From Roseburia intestinalis L1-82 (GTDB lineage: Bacteria > Bacillota > Clostridia > Lachnospirales > Lachnospiraceae), in contig NZ_LR027880.1 in NCBI RefSeq assembly GCF_900537995.1, positions 267,001 to 331,000 of the forward strand: a stretch of DNA of 64,000 nt, written 5' to 3'. Numbering within the stretch: position 1 is the first letter of the stretch; every line of letters begins with the position of its first letter. The notes under the pieces were generated by a model. That model searched no databases. It was not told where the DNA came from and saw only the letters and a program-made list of their open reading frames with translations. The position numbers were made by a program, and so were the translations under genes. Below, one piece after another: positions 53,393 through 62,832 of this stretch.

Positions 53393-55753
53393 ATGGCAGA
53401 AGGAATACAAAAGAAAATTGAATATGCCGATTTACAATTTATCAGCGCTTTTGCCATGGGAAAAATTCTTGATTTTCAGACATGGGAAATACCGGGGGAG
53501 CATGCCAGAGGAAATTTTCGGCTTCTGCTGTCAGAAAATGAGACAGGCATAAACGGCATGAATGAGCCCATTCAGCTTTGTGGACATGGAAATACCGCAG
53601 GAGCGTTGTTCTGCGGATATCCGGAAAAGGTGGAAATCAAAGAAGAAGGCAGATACAGGATTGCAGATGTACAGGCTGTATCTGGAACAATTCTGTTAGA
53701 CCAGAAAAAATGCAACCGGGTATTTCAGAAAAAAGCACAGACCTATATGGGGATTGCCAATACCGTAACAGCAGACACCGAGCACAGCGCCTGTATATTG
53801 CCGGGCAGTGATATGCAGACAGGGGGAACGTTGATACAGTATCAGGAAACGGACTGGAACTTCCTGAAAAGAATGGCATCCCAGCTTGGACTTCCGTTAG
53901 TGCCAGACATCAGCTATTATTATCCCCGTTTTTACCTTGGTCTGCCGGAAGGGGAGAAAAAGGAACTGGGAGAAATCCTGTCCTGCGATATGTGCTTCGA
54001 TGGGCGTTATTATGCAGTCAGTGGAAAATGCCTTGTTAATAGGTGAGATTTCATTTGTTATGATGTTGTTACGAGGACAAGCCTGTCGCTGGGGGACAGG
54101 GTAACATGTGAATGAAGGGAGCTGCTTGTTTCTCGGAAAAAAACAGAACTGGCAGGAGGGGAGGTCATCTTTACATACCGCCTTGCGGGAAACAGTTATA
54201 CGTGGGTTCCATGGGAGGATAACCCGGACTATACGGGGATGTCATTTGTCGGATTCATTGTCGGAACGCAGGGGGAGCAGGTAGAAGTAGCATTTGATAT
54301 TGATAAAAGTGCGGCAGGTGGAAACAGTTATGGATTTGCTCCGGCGACAGGAAACCTGATGTACTGTATGCCGCAGAAGGGAACAAAAACCGCATTATAT
54401 ATAGGAAATGGAGATGAGGCACAGGGAATAGCGACAGGGTGCATCCGTACCAATGGAAGCACCTGTGAAGGAACGGGAAGTCCAGAGAAGAAAAGTTTCC
54501 GGTCAGAGCATGGCAAAGGAATGGACCTGTATCCGCAGAGCATGGGATTAGATGGCGGGGAGACAGGAAAGATTACGTTTGAGGATGAAACAGGAACCAC
54601 CATAGAAAGTAATGGCGGACTGGTTCTGATGGCAAAAGAGGGAATCCGGTTGGAGAGTATGACCGGGATTGTCATGCAGGGAATGTCGGATATCATGGCA
54701 CTGTATTCAGAAGGAGCATCCAGTCTTTGTGTGAATGGCAGTGTGGACATGCTTGGCATGAGAACAGGTCTGGCGGGAACGGTATATCAGGGGTATGATC
54801 CATATGAGGATGCACCTCAGAAGGGTGAATTTGACTGGGGCGGATTTGCAAGAAATCTTGTAATGGGTCTTGCGGTAGGAGCCGCCTGCATAGCTTTGGC
54901 TGTATTTTTGCCGGGAATAGGAACTGTTGCTGCAGGAGCACTATTTGGTGCAGGAATGGGGGCAATTTCAGCATCAGTAGCCGGGGCAGTAAGCGATTAT
55001 TCCAGTGGAAATGTGCGAAGTCTTGGAGAAGCCACAAAAGATATGGTAATTTCAATGATTACCGGAGCGATTACCGGAGCAATCGGCGCAGCATTTCCGG
55101 CAATGAAGTGGTTTGGAGAAGGGCTAATAGATGTAGGAAGTGGCATATTGACCAGAGGAATGTATGCCCTTTTGAATCCGGATATGTCTACGGAGGAAAA
55201 GTTAGCGTATGTGTTTGACCTGAAACAGATGGGAGTAGACTTTATTACTGGTGTGGCAATGCACTTTGCGTTTAAAGGTGTTTCGGCGGTAAGGGAGAAG
55301 TTGCCTTGGAATAAGGGTGGTTCATATTCTGTTGGAGATGCTACATTTATGGATTCTGATGATAGTTTTTTTAGGTATATTCAGAAACGAGCAGATGTTG
55401 ATGCCAATGGATATTATGATATTATAGCACATGGTACTCCCAATGGAATACAAATCACTCATAATGGTCAACATATGATTGTTGATCATAGAACCGCGGC
55501 AAGATTAATTCAAAATGCAGATGGATATAATGGTCAAGGAATTAGATTATTATCTTGCAATACAGGTGCTCTGGATGATGGATTTGCACAAAACTTAGCA
55601 AATCAACTTAATGTGGAGGTTTACGCACCAACAAATTATTTATGGGCGACACAAGATGGAAATTATTTTGTGGCAGGAATGACAAATCAAAAAGGTCCTA
55701 ATATGAGCGAATTGGGCATATTTAAATTATTTATACCAGGAGGAAGCCAATAA
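53393..55753 (+). pseudogene. VgrG-like spike with C-terminal His/Cys peptidase-type toxin; two in-frame TGA
   Basis: One frame of 786 codons, interrupted only by TGA at codon 218 (54044) and codon 241 (54113). Order: phage GPD/VgrG-type domain (GTLIQYQETDWNFLKRMASQ); OB-fold and needle region (GFIVGTQGEQVEVAFDID, LYIGNGDEAQGIATG); repeated beta-strand spike; an Ala/Gly-rich hydrophobic pre-toxin segment (about 490-560); toxin tip with YYDIIAHGTPNGIQIT (H680) and GIRLLSCNTGALDDGFAQ (C722), the HG...SC layout of C80/caspase-like peptidases. The ribosome site GGAGAAGG is good. As read, only the first 217 residues or an internal start at 54239 (504 residues) can be made. Confidence 0.75.
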
Positions 55754-55754
55754 A

Positions 55755-55973
55755 ATGCTATGTGAAAAATGTAAAACAAATATGATTCATGTTTGTGAGA
55801 ATTCAGTACAAGGATGGTCATGTCCGGTTTGTGGGTGGGGAACATTAACAACATATATTGATAAAATACATCAAGATATGACAGAATATAGTATATGTAC
55901 AAAAAGTATTACGAATATTGATAAAGATAAAATCAAGGTAATTTCCAAAATAGCAGGAGTTAATTATATGTAA
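55755..55973 (+). CDS. Small zinc-ribbon protein, likely immunity to the VgrG toxin tip
   Basis: 72 residues with LCEKCKTNMIHVCE and WSCPVCGWGT, two CxxC pairs making a zinc ribbon, then a charged tail. The ATG is 1 nt after the toxin stop, with the ribosome site GGAGGA in the toxin's final Gly-Gly codons, the same design as at 52081. The last codon lies at the left end of the IS66 insertion, so the original C-terminus may be altered. Confidence 0.65.
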   Translation: MLCEKCKTNMIHVCENSVQGWSCPVCGWGTLTTYIDKIHQDMTEYSICTKSITNIDKDKIKVISKIAGVNYM

Positions 55974-56054
55974 GTACGTAATCATTCGTATCTGTCAGCA
56001 ACTATATTTTTCTGATACACTCTTTTCATAACAAAGAAAGGAAACTGTATCATT

Positions 56055-56393
56055 ATGAAAACAGATGAAAAAATCACGCTGTGGTCTGAACGAATCCATG
56101 AATTTCAATTCAGTGGGCAGACTTGCAAAACATGGTGTCAGGAACATCACGTTCCAGTCTCTACAATGAATTATTGGATGCGCAAGCTGAAAAAATTGGA
56201 CGAACAATCAGATACAGATATGATTTTTGCAAAAATGCCAACGGAAAAAGAGATTTCAAAGAATGAGACTTTGAATATCAGCCCGTCTCCAGTCCGCATT
56301 TTTATCACAAACGCTATTCGGATTGAAGTGATGCCTGAATGCCCGCCGGAATTTTTTCGTGTTCTGATCCAGGGGCTGAAAGATCATGCTTGA
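56055..56393 (+). CDS. IS66 TnpA-like accessory protein
   Basis: 112 residues with an N-terminal helix-turn-helix (WSERIHEFQFSGQTCKTWCQ, then VPVSTMNYWMRKLKK). This is the IS66 first reading frame, needed for transposition. It overlaps tnpB by 8 nt. The protein is identical to the inverted copy at 62409-62747. Confidence 0.88.
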   Translation: MKTDEKITLWSERIHEFQFSGQTCKTWCQEHHVPVSTMNYWMRKLKKLDEQSDTDMIFAKMPTEKEISKNETLNISPSPVRIFITNAIRIEVMPECPPEFFRVLIQGLKDHA

Positions 56394-56739
56394 TCTGGCA
56401 GGTGGCACAACCGTTTACCTTGCCTGTGGAGCTACCGATCTGAGAAAAAGCTATCACGGACTGGCTGCAATTATCAAGCTAAAATTCAAACTTGATCCCT
56501 ATTCGCGCTGCATGTTTGCGTTCTGCAACCGCAGGCGGACTTCTATTAAGATTCTGCAATGGGACGGATCCGGTTTCTGGATTCTGATGAAGAGGCTTGA
56601 CAAAGATTCCTTTCACTGGCCGGATACTCCGGATGAATTACAGAAAGTGACCCTGAAAGAGATGCATTGGCTGTGTGATGGTCTTTCACTTACTCCGAAG
56701 GGAGCTTTTGAAGAAAGACATCCAAAGATTGTTGTATAA
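56386..56739 (+). CDS. IS66 TnpB (Orf2)
   Basis: 117 residues with the IS66 Orf2 signature: LACGATDLRKSYHGLAAII, MFAFCNRRRTSIKILQWDGS and GFWILMKRL. Complete. The protein is identical to the inverted copy at 62063-62416. Confidence 0.93.
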   Translation: MLDLAGGTTVYLACGATDLRKSYHGLAAIIKLKFKLDPYSRCMFAFCNRRRTSIKILQWDGSGFWILMKRLDKDSFHWPDTPDELQKVTLKEMHWLCDGLSLTPKGAFEERHPKIVV

Positions 56740-57268
56740 AGAACGGATTTGTCAATTCGCAAAAAGCACGAAATACTCGTGGATATCGGTATATATTCCT
56801 ACACAGTAAAACGTTGATTTTTCTCGAACAGCTGGACTTTCTATGCTATACTGGAATTATCATATAAGAGTTTGGAGATTGCCGGATGGATCCGTTTTTT
56901 ACAGAGGAACAGCTGAATAACATGAGCCGTGAAAACATGATGGAAGTTATGCGAATCATGCAGAATCAGGTTCAAAAAAAAGAGACCGAGGTACAGCTTC
57001 TGAAAGACAAGCAGAAAGAACTGGAATTTATGAACGCAATGCTTTCAGACCGTCTTGCGCTTGCACAAAGAAGACGTTTCGGTTCTTCCAGTGAAAAATA
57101 CGCAGATGGATATGAACAGATGGATCTGTTTAATGAGGCTGAAGTCAATGCAGATATGGATACTGCTGAGATTGATGCAGTTTACGACGCCCAGCGGTCT
57201 CCATTCTGTTTTAGAACGGCCGTTTTCCGAAGCCAACGGCCGCCCATTTTTAGTTAAAAGATCACCAC

Positions 57269-58006
57269 TTATCGTGTGTTGATCTTGATAGTGTAGTGCT
57301 TTGTGGCTCTCTTCATAATGGAATTAGCAGATACCTCATCGTTGAGAATCATTGCTTTCCAGTTATCCGGATCACGCTGGGAGCATACGATAGTGCTTTT
57401 TCTCTGTTCGTTCCTCTTTTCGAGCAGCTCGAACAGGATTTTTATTTCCCGTTCGTCAGTGATCGTGTGGAGCAGGAAATCATCTAGGATGATCAGTTCC
57501 CATTTGAGATACTTCTTCATCTTGCGAGCATATTTATCATAATCCTGTTCTTTAAGGGCTACCATGCTTTCCAGAAGCTCCTCGCTGTGGAAGTAACCGA
57601 CGTTATACCGGTTGCAGGCCTTTATGCCGATAGCTTTGGCAAGATAAGACTTTCCAGCATCTGATTCTCCTAGAATGCAGAGATTATAGCCTCTTTCGAT
57701 AAAGTCAAGGGAAAAAAGCACCTCGGTTATACCTGCAGGCAGATACTCACGCTTGTCAGAGTCCACACAATCCGCCAATTCCTCCGGAGATCCTTTCAGA
57801 TGAGCTGCTGTCAGCCGATTCTTCAGTGTCGTACTGACTTTTTCCTGAAACTGCGGACCAATCAGTTCTGCAATAAGCGTGAGACGATCCATCTCTAAAA
57901 AGCCGGGTCTGTGATACAGATCATCTAAGGTGGCTGCCATTGTTGAAAGTTTAAGCTCATTCAGTTCATCGACAAGCTCGTTCATGAGAGCGGTTCCTGT
58001 AAGCAT
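57269..58006 (-). CDS. istB: IS21 IstB ATPase helper
   Basis: 245 residues; a DnaC-like AAA+ ATPase. Walker A reads LGESDAGKSYLAKA, unlike the common GPTGTGKTHLA, but the GKS is kept; Walker B is WELIILDDFLLH; the sensor region is STIVCSQRDPDNW. It recruits and activates IstA at the target. Its ATG shares one base with the istA stop (TGATG), so translation is coupled. Confidence 0.92.
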   Translation of the reverse strand: MLTGTALMNELVDELNELKLSTMAATLDDLYHRPGFLEMDRLTLIAELIGPQFQEKVSTTLKNRLTAAHLKGSPEELADCVDSDKREYLPAGITEVLFSLDFIERGYNLCILGESDAGKSYLAKAIGIKACNRYNVGYFHSEELLESMVALKEQDYDKYARKMKKYLKWELIILDDFLLHTITDEREIKILFELLEKRNEQRKSTIVCSQRDPDNWKAMILNDEVSANSIMKRATKHYTIKINTR

Positions 58007-59631
58007 CAGTCATCCACCTCCTCGCGCATCTGATCAGCAAGGGCTCTGCTGCGAGATAAAAGGGTGTCTATACTGGAAGCTTCCGGCGGCATTACATACC
58101 CGCCGCGTACCGGTTCTTTCTTTACCGATGTGGAATGATGGTATCCCGCCTCTCCGAGATCGTCTGCTACAACAGATATCGTATTCTTGATGAAGGTGTA
58201 TTTCTGCTTATTCAGAGCAATCGCCTGCTTACAGCACTCTTCAAGAGCCTTATTACTGTACTTCTTTGTAAAGTTCAGAATACCCAGGCACATACGATAG
58301 GTCTGTACTTCATATGGTCTGGATTTGAGAATCGTACGAATAACAGTCTCTGTATTCTTGCCAATGAGCTGCGCTTTCTGGATAAAGTAAGGAGCATTCC
58401 ACTGGGTAAACCCTTTATAGTTGTCCGGCAGGTGATCAGGATTTGTTGACCACTGACCTTTACGGGTTGCCCTTGGCCATTCGCAAAGGAACTCTCCGGT
58501 AAGAGAATAAATACGAACAACAGTTGAAGATGCCTTAATAGATACTTTCTTATGCAAAAACGCTTTATCTACGCTATAATAAGCATTGTCAAAGCGTACG
58601 TGGAAGTCACTTGACACCTTTGCCGTTTTTCTCTCCATGTACTCGTAATGCATGGAGGGGAGCGGCATCAATTCAAGTTTCTCTTCTTCCCAATAATAGT
58701 ATCTATTGTGTTCTTTCTTCTTGAATGGTTCTTTATTCAGAGCCTCCAGTTCCTTCCAAAGATCCTTATTAAACTGTTCCAGTGAGAAATACTGGCGTTC
58801 TTCAAGTTTGTGGAAGAAGCCCTTCTCGAGAATGCCTACTGCGTTTTCTACAGAACTTTTAAACTTCGGCTTACGAACCTTCGCTGGAAGAATAACGGTG
58901 CCATAGTGGTCAGCCCAATCAGCATAATCTTTGTTTAGTTCAGGTTCAATCCAGTCTTGATTAACGACAACAGCCTGTTTGCAGTTATCACAGACTACTA
59001 ATGCAGGAACTCCACCAAAGTAATCCAAGGCATGATTGTTGACATCAATCCACTGTGGTTCCTTTGTTGAGAGCATTCCTTCTGCATAGATATACTGTGA
59101 ATAAGGCAGGATAGCTACAAAAACGACGATGGTCATAATCTCACCGGTAAGAGGATCTGTCATGGAGAACGTCTGTCCAGCAAAGTCAACTTCCATCTTT
59201 TGTGCGATAACAGCATCAAAGTGGGCGGTCTCATAATTCTCTTCGCACCACTTGTTGTAGAGCTCACAATACTGACTGTATTGATAGAAACGAGCGCCTT
59301 CTTCTTCGCACTTTTTCTTATAGCGGTTCCAAAGAAACATGAGTGTCATGTTTTTACGGGTAGCCATAAGCTTGGCAGCATCTTCATAATCAGGTAACTC
59401 GATGTTCTCATTTCGTCCTCCTGATCCAGGTACAGCTCCATACACCTTCAGGGCAATACCATAGTTAGTGATGCCTGCTGGTAATGGATAGCTCAGATCT
59501 TCGCACTTCTTGAATGCTCTCAAGAAGTCATTAACACCAGACTTGCTGAAACCAGCCTGACGAGCTATTTCGCTACCGGACATTGATAGCGCGTAGTGTT
59601 TGATGATGATGTCCTTGTAATCCAACTGCAT
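58006..59631 (-). CDS. istA: IS21 IstA transposase
   Basis: 541 residues with an N-terminal helix-turn-helix (SGSEIARQAGFSKSGVNDFL), then a DDE catalytic core: KMEVDFAGQTFSM (D), PALVVCDNCKQAVV (D) and SSVENAVGILEKGFF (E), and a C-terminal Mu-C-like domain. The start at 59631 has AAGGAGG 9 nt upstream. Intact; the element is probably still active. Confidence 0.94.
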   Translation of the reverse strand: MQLDYKDIIIKHYALSMSGSEIARQAGFSKSGVNDFLRAFKKCEDLSYPLPAGITNYGIALKVYGAVPGSGGRNENIELPDYEDAAKLMATRKNMTLMFLWNRYKKKCEEEGARFYQYSQYCELYNKWCEENYETAHFDAVIAQKMEVDFAGQTFSMTDPLTGEIMTIVVFVAILPYSQYIYAEGMLSTKEPQWIDVNNHALDYFGGVPALVVCDNCKQAVVVNQDWIEPELNKDYADWADHYGTVILPAKVRKPKFKSSVENAVGILEKGFFHKLEERQYFSLEQFNKDLWKELEALNKEPFKKKEHNRYYYWEEEKLELMPLPSMHYEYMERKTAKVSSDFHVRFDNAYYSVDKAFLHKKVSIKASSTVVRIYSLTGEFLCEWPRATRKGQWSTNPDHLPDNYKGFTQWNAPYFIQKAQLIGKNTETVIRTILKSRPYEVQTYRMCLGILNFTKKYSNKALEECCKQAIALNKQKYTFIKNTISVVADDLGEAGYHHSTSVKKEPVRGGYVMPPEASSIDTLLSRSRALADQMREEVDD

Positions 59632-61215
59632 ACATTATCCTCCTTAAAATGATGTATTCACCATCCTTGGGATGGTTACTATCATTATAAGGATTAGATT
59701 ACACAGACTGGTAGCAATTCGGCTGTTCAAAAACGGAATGCGACCGTTTCGCTCCGCAAATCCGGCCGTTTAGCTTCGCAATATGCAGATTGAAGAGGAA
59801 ATCGTGATTCCATCGCACAAACGGAAAAAACGCACCGGCAAAAAAGAAGAAGATCTCTCTAATTTCGAAGTAACAGAAACAATCGAATATAAACTGACCG
59901 GCGAAGACCGCTATTGTCCGGACTGTGGAACAAAGTATAAAGTCGTCACAAAAGAAGTCGTAAAACGACTGAAATTCATCCCCTCCACCTTTGAAGTGGT
60001 TGAAGAAGTAACCTATGTATACAGTTGTCCAAAATGTGGTGCTATGATCCGGCCGGAAAAAGAGTTTCCGCTGATCAAGGGAAGCATTGCTACACCTTCG
60101 CTGGTTGCCGGAATCATGAATGCAAAGTATGTCAATGGCATGCCGCTGGCAAGACAGGAACGGGAATTCGCAAGGTATGACTTAAATCTTTCAACAAAAA
60201 CAATGGCAAACTGGATCATCAGCTGTGCAGACCGGTATCTGGGACTGCTTTATGGGCAGATGAAGGAAGAATTCCTAAAGAGCAGATACATCCATTGCGA
60301 TGAAACCAGGATCCAGGTGATTGATGAACCGGATCAGAAAGGATCATCTCAAAACTGGATGTGGGTATATCTGACAGATCATTACAGTGAATCCCCACAG
60401 ATGGTTCTCTTTGATTATGAGAGAACGCGTGCCGGATATCACCCGGTAAACTTCCTTGGAGATACATTTCATGGATATCTGACGTGTGATGGATACCAGG
60501 CGTATCATGGACTGAACGATTCCATTACCGTAACAGGATGCTTTACCCATGCGAGACGCCGTTTTGATGCTGCGCTCACGGCATTAAAAAAGGATTTCAC
60601 AAAGGAGCAGCTGAAAGAAACAGTTGCATATCAGGCAATGACGAGGATCGGAATCCTGTATAAAGTAGAGGAACTGATCAAAGATAAGACACTGGAAGAA
60701 CGGTATCAGGAACGCCAGAAGCAGTCGCGTCCAGTAGTGGAAGCTCTGTTTGAATGGCTGCATTCGATGGAAGATTCTGTAGACAGATCTTCCCTTATTG
60801 GTGATGCCATTTTATATACGCTGAATCAGGAAAACTATCTTCGCAGGTACTTGGATGACGGGCATCTGAGCATTGATAATAATAGTGCGGAGCGTGCAAT
60901 CAAAAATTTTGCAGTAGGCCGCCGGAATTGGCTGTTTGCCAAGAGTATCCGTGGTGCAGATGCCAGTGCTGTTGTTTATAGTATCGCAGAAACAGCCCTG
61001 CTGAATGGTCTGAAGCCGTATGTATATCTTTCCTATGTATTAGACGAGCTTCGTAAAATGGGACCTTTTCCAAAGCCGGATGATCTAAATCGGCTTTTGC
61101 CATGGTCAAATGAATTACCGGAAGGATTTCGAACCAAAAAGAAGAAATAAAATGTGCCGCCCTGATGGGCGGCATGTTTTTTAAAAAGGCAAGGTACAGA
61201 TGATTACGTACTTAC

Positions 61216-61489
61216 AGAGTATCCGTGGTGCAGATGCCAGTGCTGTTGTTTATAGTATCGCAGAAACAGCCCTGCTGAATGGTCTGAAGCCGTATGTATA
61301 TCTTTCCTATGTATTAGACGAGCTTCGTAAAATGGGACCTTTTCCAAAGCCGGATGATCTAAATCGGCTTTTGCCATGGTCAAATGAATTACCGGAAGGA
61401 TTTCGAACCAAAAAGAAGAAATAAAATGTGCCGCCCTGATGGGCGGCATGTTTTTTAAAAAGGCAAGGTACAGATGATTACGTACTTAC
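61216..61489 (+). mobile_element. IS66 right-end fragment
   Basis: A 274-bp exact repeat of 60942-61215: the last 70 codons of tnpC (SIRGADASAVVYSIAETALL onward), the short palindrome CCGCCCTGATGGGCGG and the right terminal repeat. It begins directly at the end of the preceding complete IS66. It is the right end of a second IS66 whose other part lies further on. Confidence 0.85.
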
Positions 61490-61916
61490 GTTCCACAGTC
61501 CGGACAATAGCGGTCTTCGCCGGTCAGTTTATATTCGATTGTTTCTGTTACTTCGAAATTAGAGAGATCTTCTTCTTTTTTGCCGGTGCGTTTTTTCCGT
61601 TTGTGCGATGGAATCACGATTTCCTCTTCAATCTCAGCAGTATCCATATCTGCATTGACTTCAGCCTCATTAAACAGATCCATCTGTTCATATCCATCTG
61701 CGTATTTTTCACTGGAAGAACCGAAACGTCTTCTTTGTGCAAGCGCAAGACGGTCTGAAAGCATTGCGTTCATAAATTCCAGTTCTTTCTGCTTGTCTTT
61801 CAGAAGCTGTACCTCGGTCTCTTTTTTTGAACCTGATTCTGCATGATTCGCATAACTTCCATCATGTTTTCACGGCTCATGTTATTCAGCTGTTCCTCTG
61901 TAAAAAACGGATCCAT
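61490..61916 (-). pseudogene. IS66 TnpC N-terminal part, frameshifted
   Basis: It starts MDPFFTEEQLNNMSRENMME. An A-run of seven instead of eight (after NQVQ) shifts the frame; the later part, from ELEFMNAMLSDRL to YCPDCGT, is intact in the second frame and has the uninterrupted AEIEEEIVIPSHK that marks the IS21 insertion point of the other copy. Confidence 0.85.
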
Positions 61917-62062
61917 CCGGCAATCTCCAAACTCTTATATGATAATTCCAGTATAGCATAGAAAGTCCAGCTGTTCGAGAAAAATCAACGTTTTACTGTG
62001 TAGGAATATATACCGATATCCACGAGTATTTCGTGCTTTTTGCGAATTGACAAATCCGTTCT

Positions 62063-62416
62063 TTATACAACAATCTTTGGATGTCTTTCTTCAAAAGCTC
62101 CCTTCGGAGTAAGTGAAAGACCATCACACAGCCAATGCATCTCTTTCAGGGTCACTTTCTGTAATTCATCCGGAGTATCCGGCCAGTGAAAGGAATCTTT
62201 GTCAAGCCTCTTCATCAGAATCCAGAAACCGGATCCGTCCCATTGCAGAATCTTAATAGAAGTCCGCCTGCGGTTGCAGAACGCAAACATGCAGCGCGAA
62301 TAGGGATCAAGTTTGAATTTTAGCTTGATAATTGCAGCCAGTCCGTGATAGCTTTTTCTCAGATCGGTAGCTCCACAGGCAAGGTAAACGGTTGTGCCAC
62401 CTGCCAGATCAAGCAT
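62063..62416 (-). CDS. IS66 TnpB (Orf2), inverted copy
   Basis: 117 residues, identical to the protein at 56386-56739. Intact, but it lies in a rearranged IS66 without an intact tnpC on the same strand. Confidence 0.9.
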   Translation of the reverse strand: MLDLAGGTTVYLACGATDLRKSYHGLAAIIKLKFKLDPYSRCMFAFCNRRRTSIKILQWDGSGFWILMKRLDKDSFHWPDTPDELQKVTLKEMHWLCDGLSLTPKGAFEERHPKIVV

Positions 62417-62747
62417 GATCTTTCAGCCCCTGGATCAGAACACGAAAAAATTCCGGCGGGCATTCAGGCATCACTTCAATCCGAATAGCGTTTGTGATAA
62501 AAATGCGGACTGGAGACGGGCTGATATTCAAAGTCTCATTCTTTGAAATCTCTTTTTCCGTTGGCATTTTTGCAAAAATCATATCTGTATCTGATTGTTC
62601 GTCCAATTTTTTCAGCTTGCGCATCCAATAATTCATTGTAGAGACTGGAACGTGATGTTCCTGACACCATGTTTTGCAAGTCTGCCCACTGAATTGAAAT
62701 TCATGGATTCGTTCAGACCACAGCGTGATTTTTTCATCTGTTTTCAT
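62409..62747 (-). CDS. IS66 TnpA-like accessory protein, inverted copy
   Basis: 112 residues, identical to the protein at 56055-56393, overlapping tnpB by 8 nt. Confidence 0.86.
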   Translation of the reverse strand: MKTDEKITLWSERIHEFQFSGQTCKTWCQEHHVPVSTMNYWMRKLKKLDEQSDTDMIFAKMPTEKEISKNETLNISPSPVRIFITNAIRIEVMPECPPEFFRVLIQGLKDHA

Positions 62748-62832
62748 AATGATACAGTTTCCTTTCTTTGTTATGAAAAGAGTGTATCAGAAAAATATAG
62801 TTGCTGACAGATACGAATGATTACGTACTTAC

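Larger units (their letters stand above)
57176..59787 (-). mobile_element. IS21-family element with 6-bp target duplication
   Basis: Bounded by TGCAG...ATGCA imperfect terminal repeats and flanked by GATTGA at 57170-57175 and 59788-59793. The uninterrupted site is visible in the inverted IS66 fragment (GAGATTGAAGAGG on its strand). It carries istA and istB on the minus strand. Further internal repeats with CGGCCGTT lie near both ends. Confidence 0.9.
56886..61150 (+). pseudogene. IS66 TnpC transposase interrupted by IS21
   Basis: The N-terminal 96 codons (56886-57175) contain the leucine-zipper-like coiled coil and RRRFGSSSEKY. The remainder resumes at 59788: a zinc-finger region with CPDCG and CPKCG, then the DDE domain with HCDETRIQV, LTCDGYQAY and DNNSAERAIKNFAVGRRNW. 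Removing IS21 and one GATTGA copy restores a single frame of about 550 residues. The C-terminal piece could be translated from an ATG at 59783 but would lack the N-terminus. Confidence 0.9.
55970..61215 (+). mobile_element. IS66-family element, complete but split by IS21
   Basis: Terminal inverted repeats GTAAGTACGTAATCAT at 55970 and its complement ending at 61215. Inside are tnpA, tnpB and tnpC in the usual IS66 order; tnpC is interrupted by a 2.6-kb IS21 element. No matching 8-bp target duplication is visible because the right flank is another IS66 fragment. Confidence 0.9.
61490..62832 (-). mobile_element. IS66 left part, inverted
   Basis: On the minus strand: left terminal repeat (62832), tnpA, tnpB and tnpC up to the codons for CPDCGT, where it stops at TGTGGAAC (61490-61497). 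The next IS66 piece in + orientation starts with the same 8 bases (62833-62840). The joint shows that this segment was inverted relative to its flank. Confidence 0.85.

Noticed and set aside
54239..55753. Independent gene starting at the internal ATG of the VgrG frame
   Set aside because: It is in the same frame as 53393-54043, begins inside the OB-fold and has no strong ribosome site, so it is better described as part of the interrupted VgrG gene.
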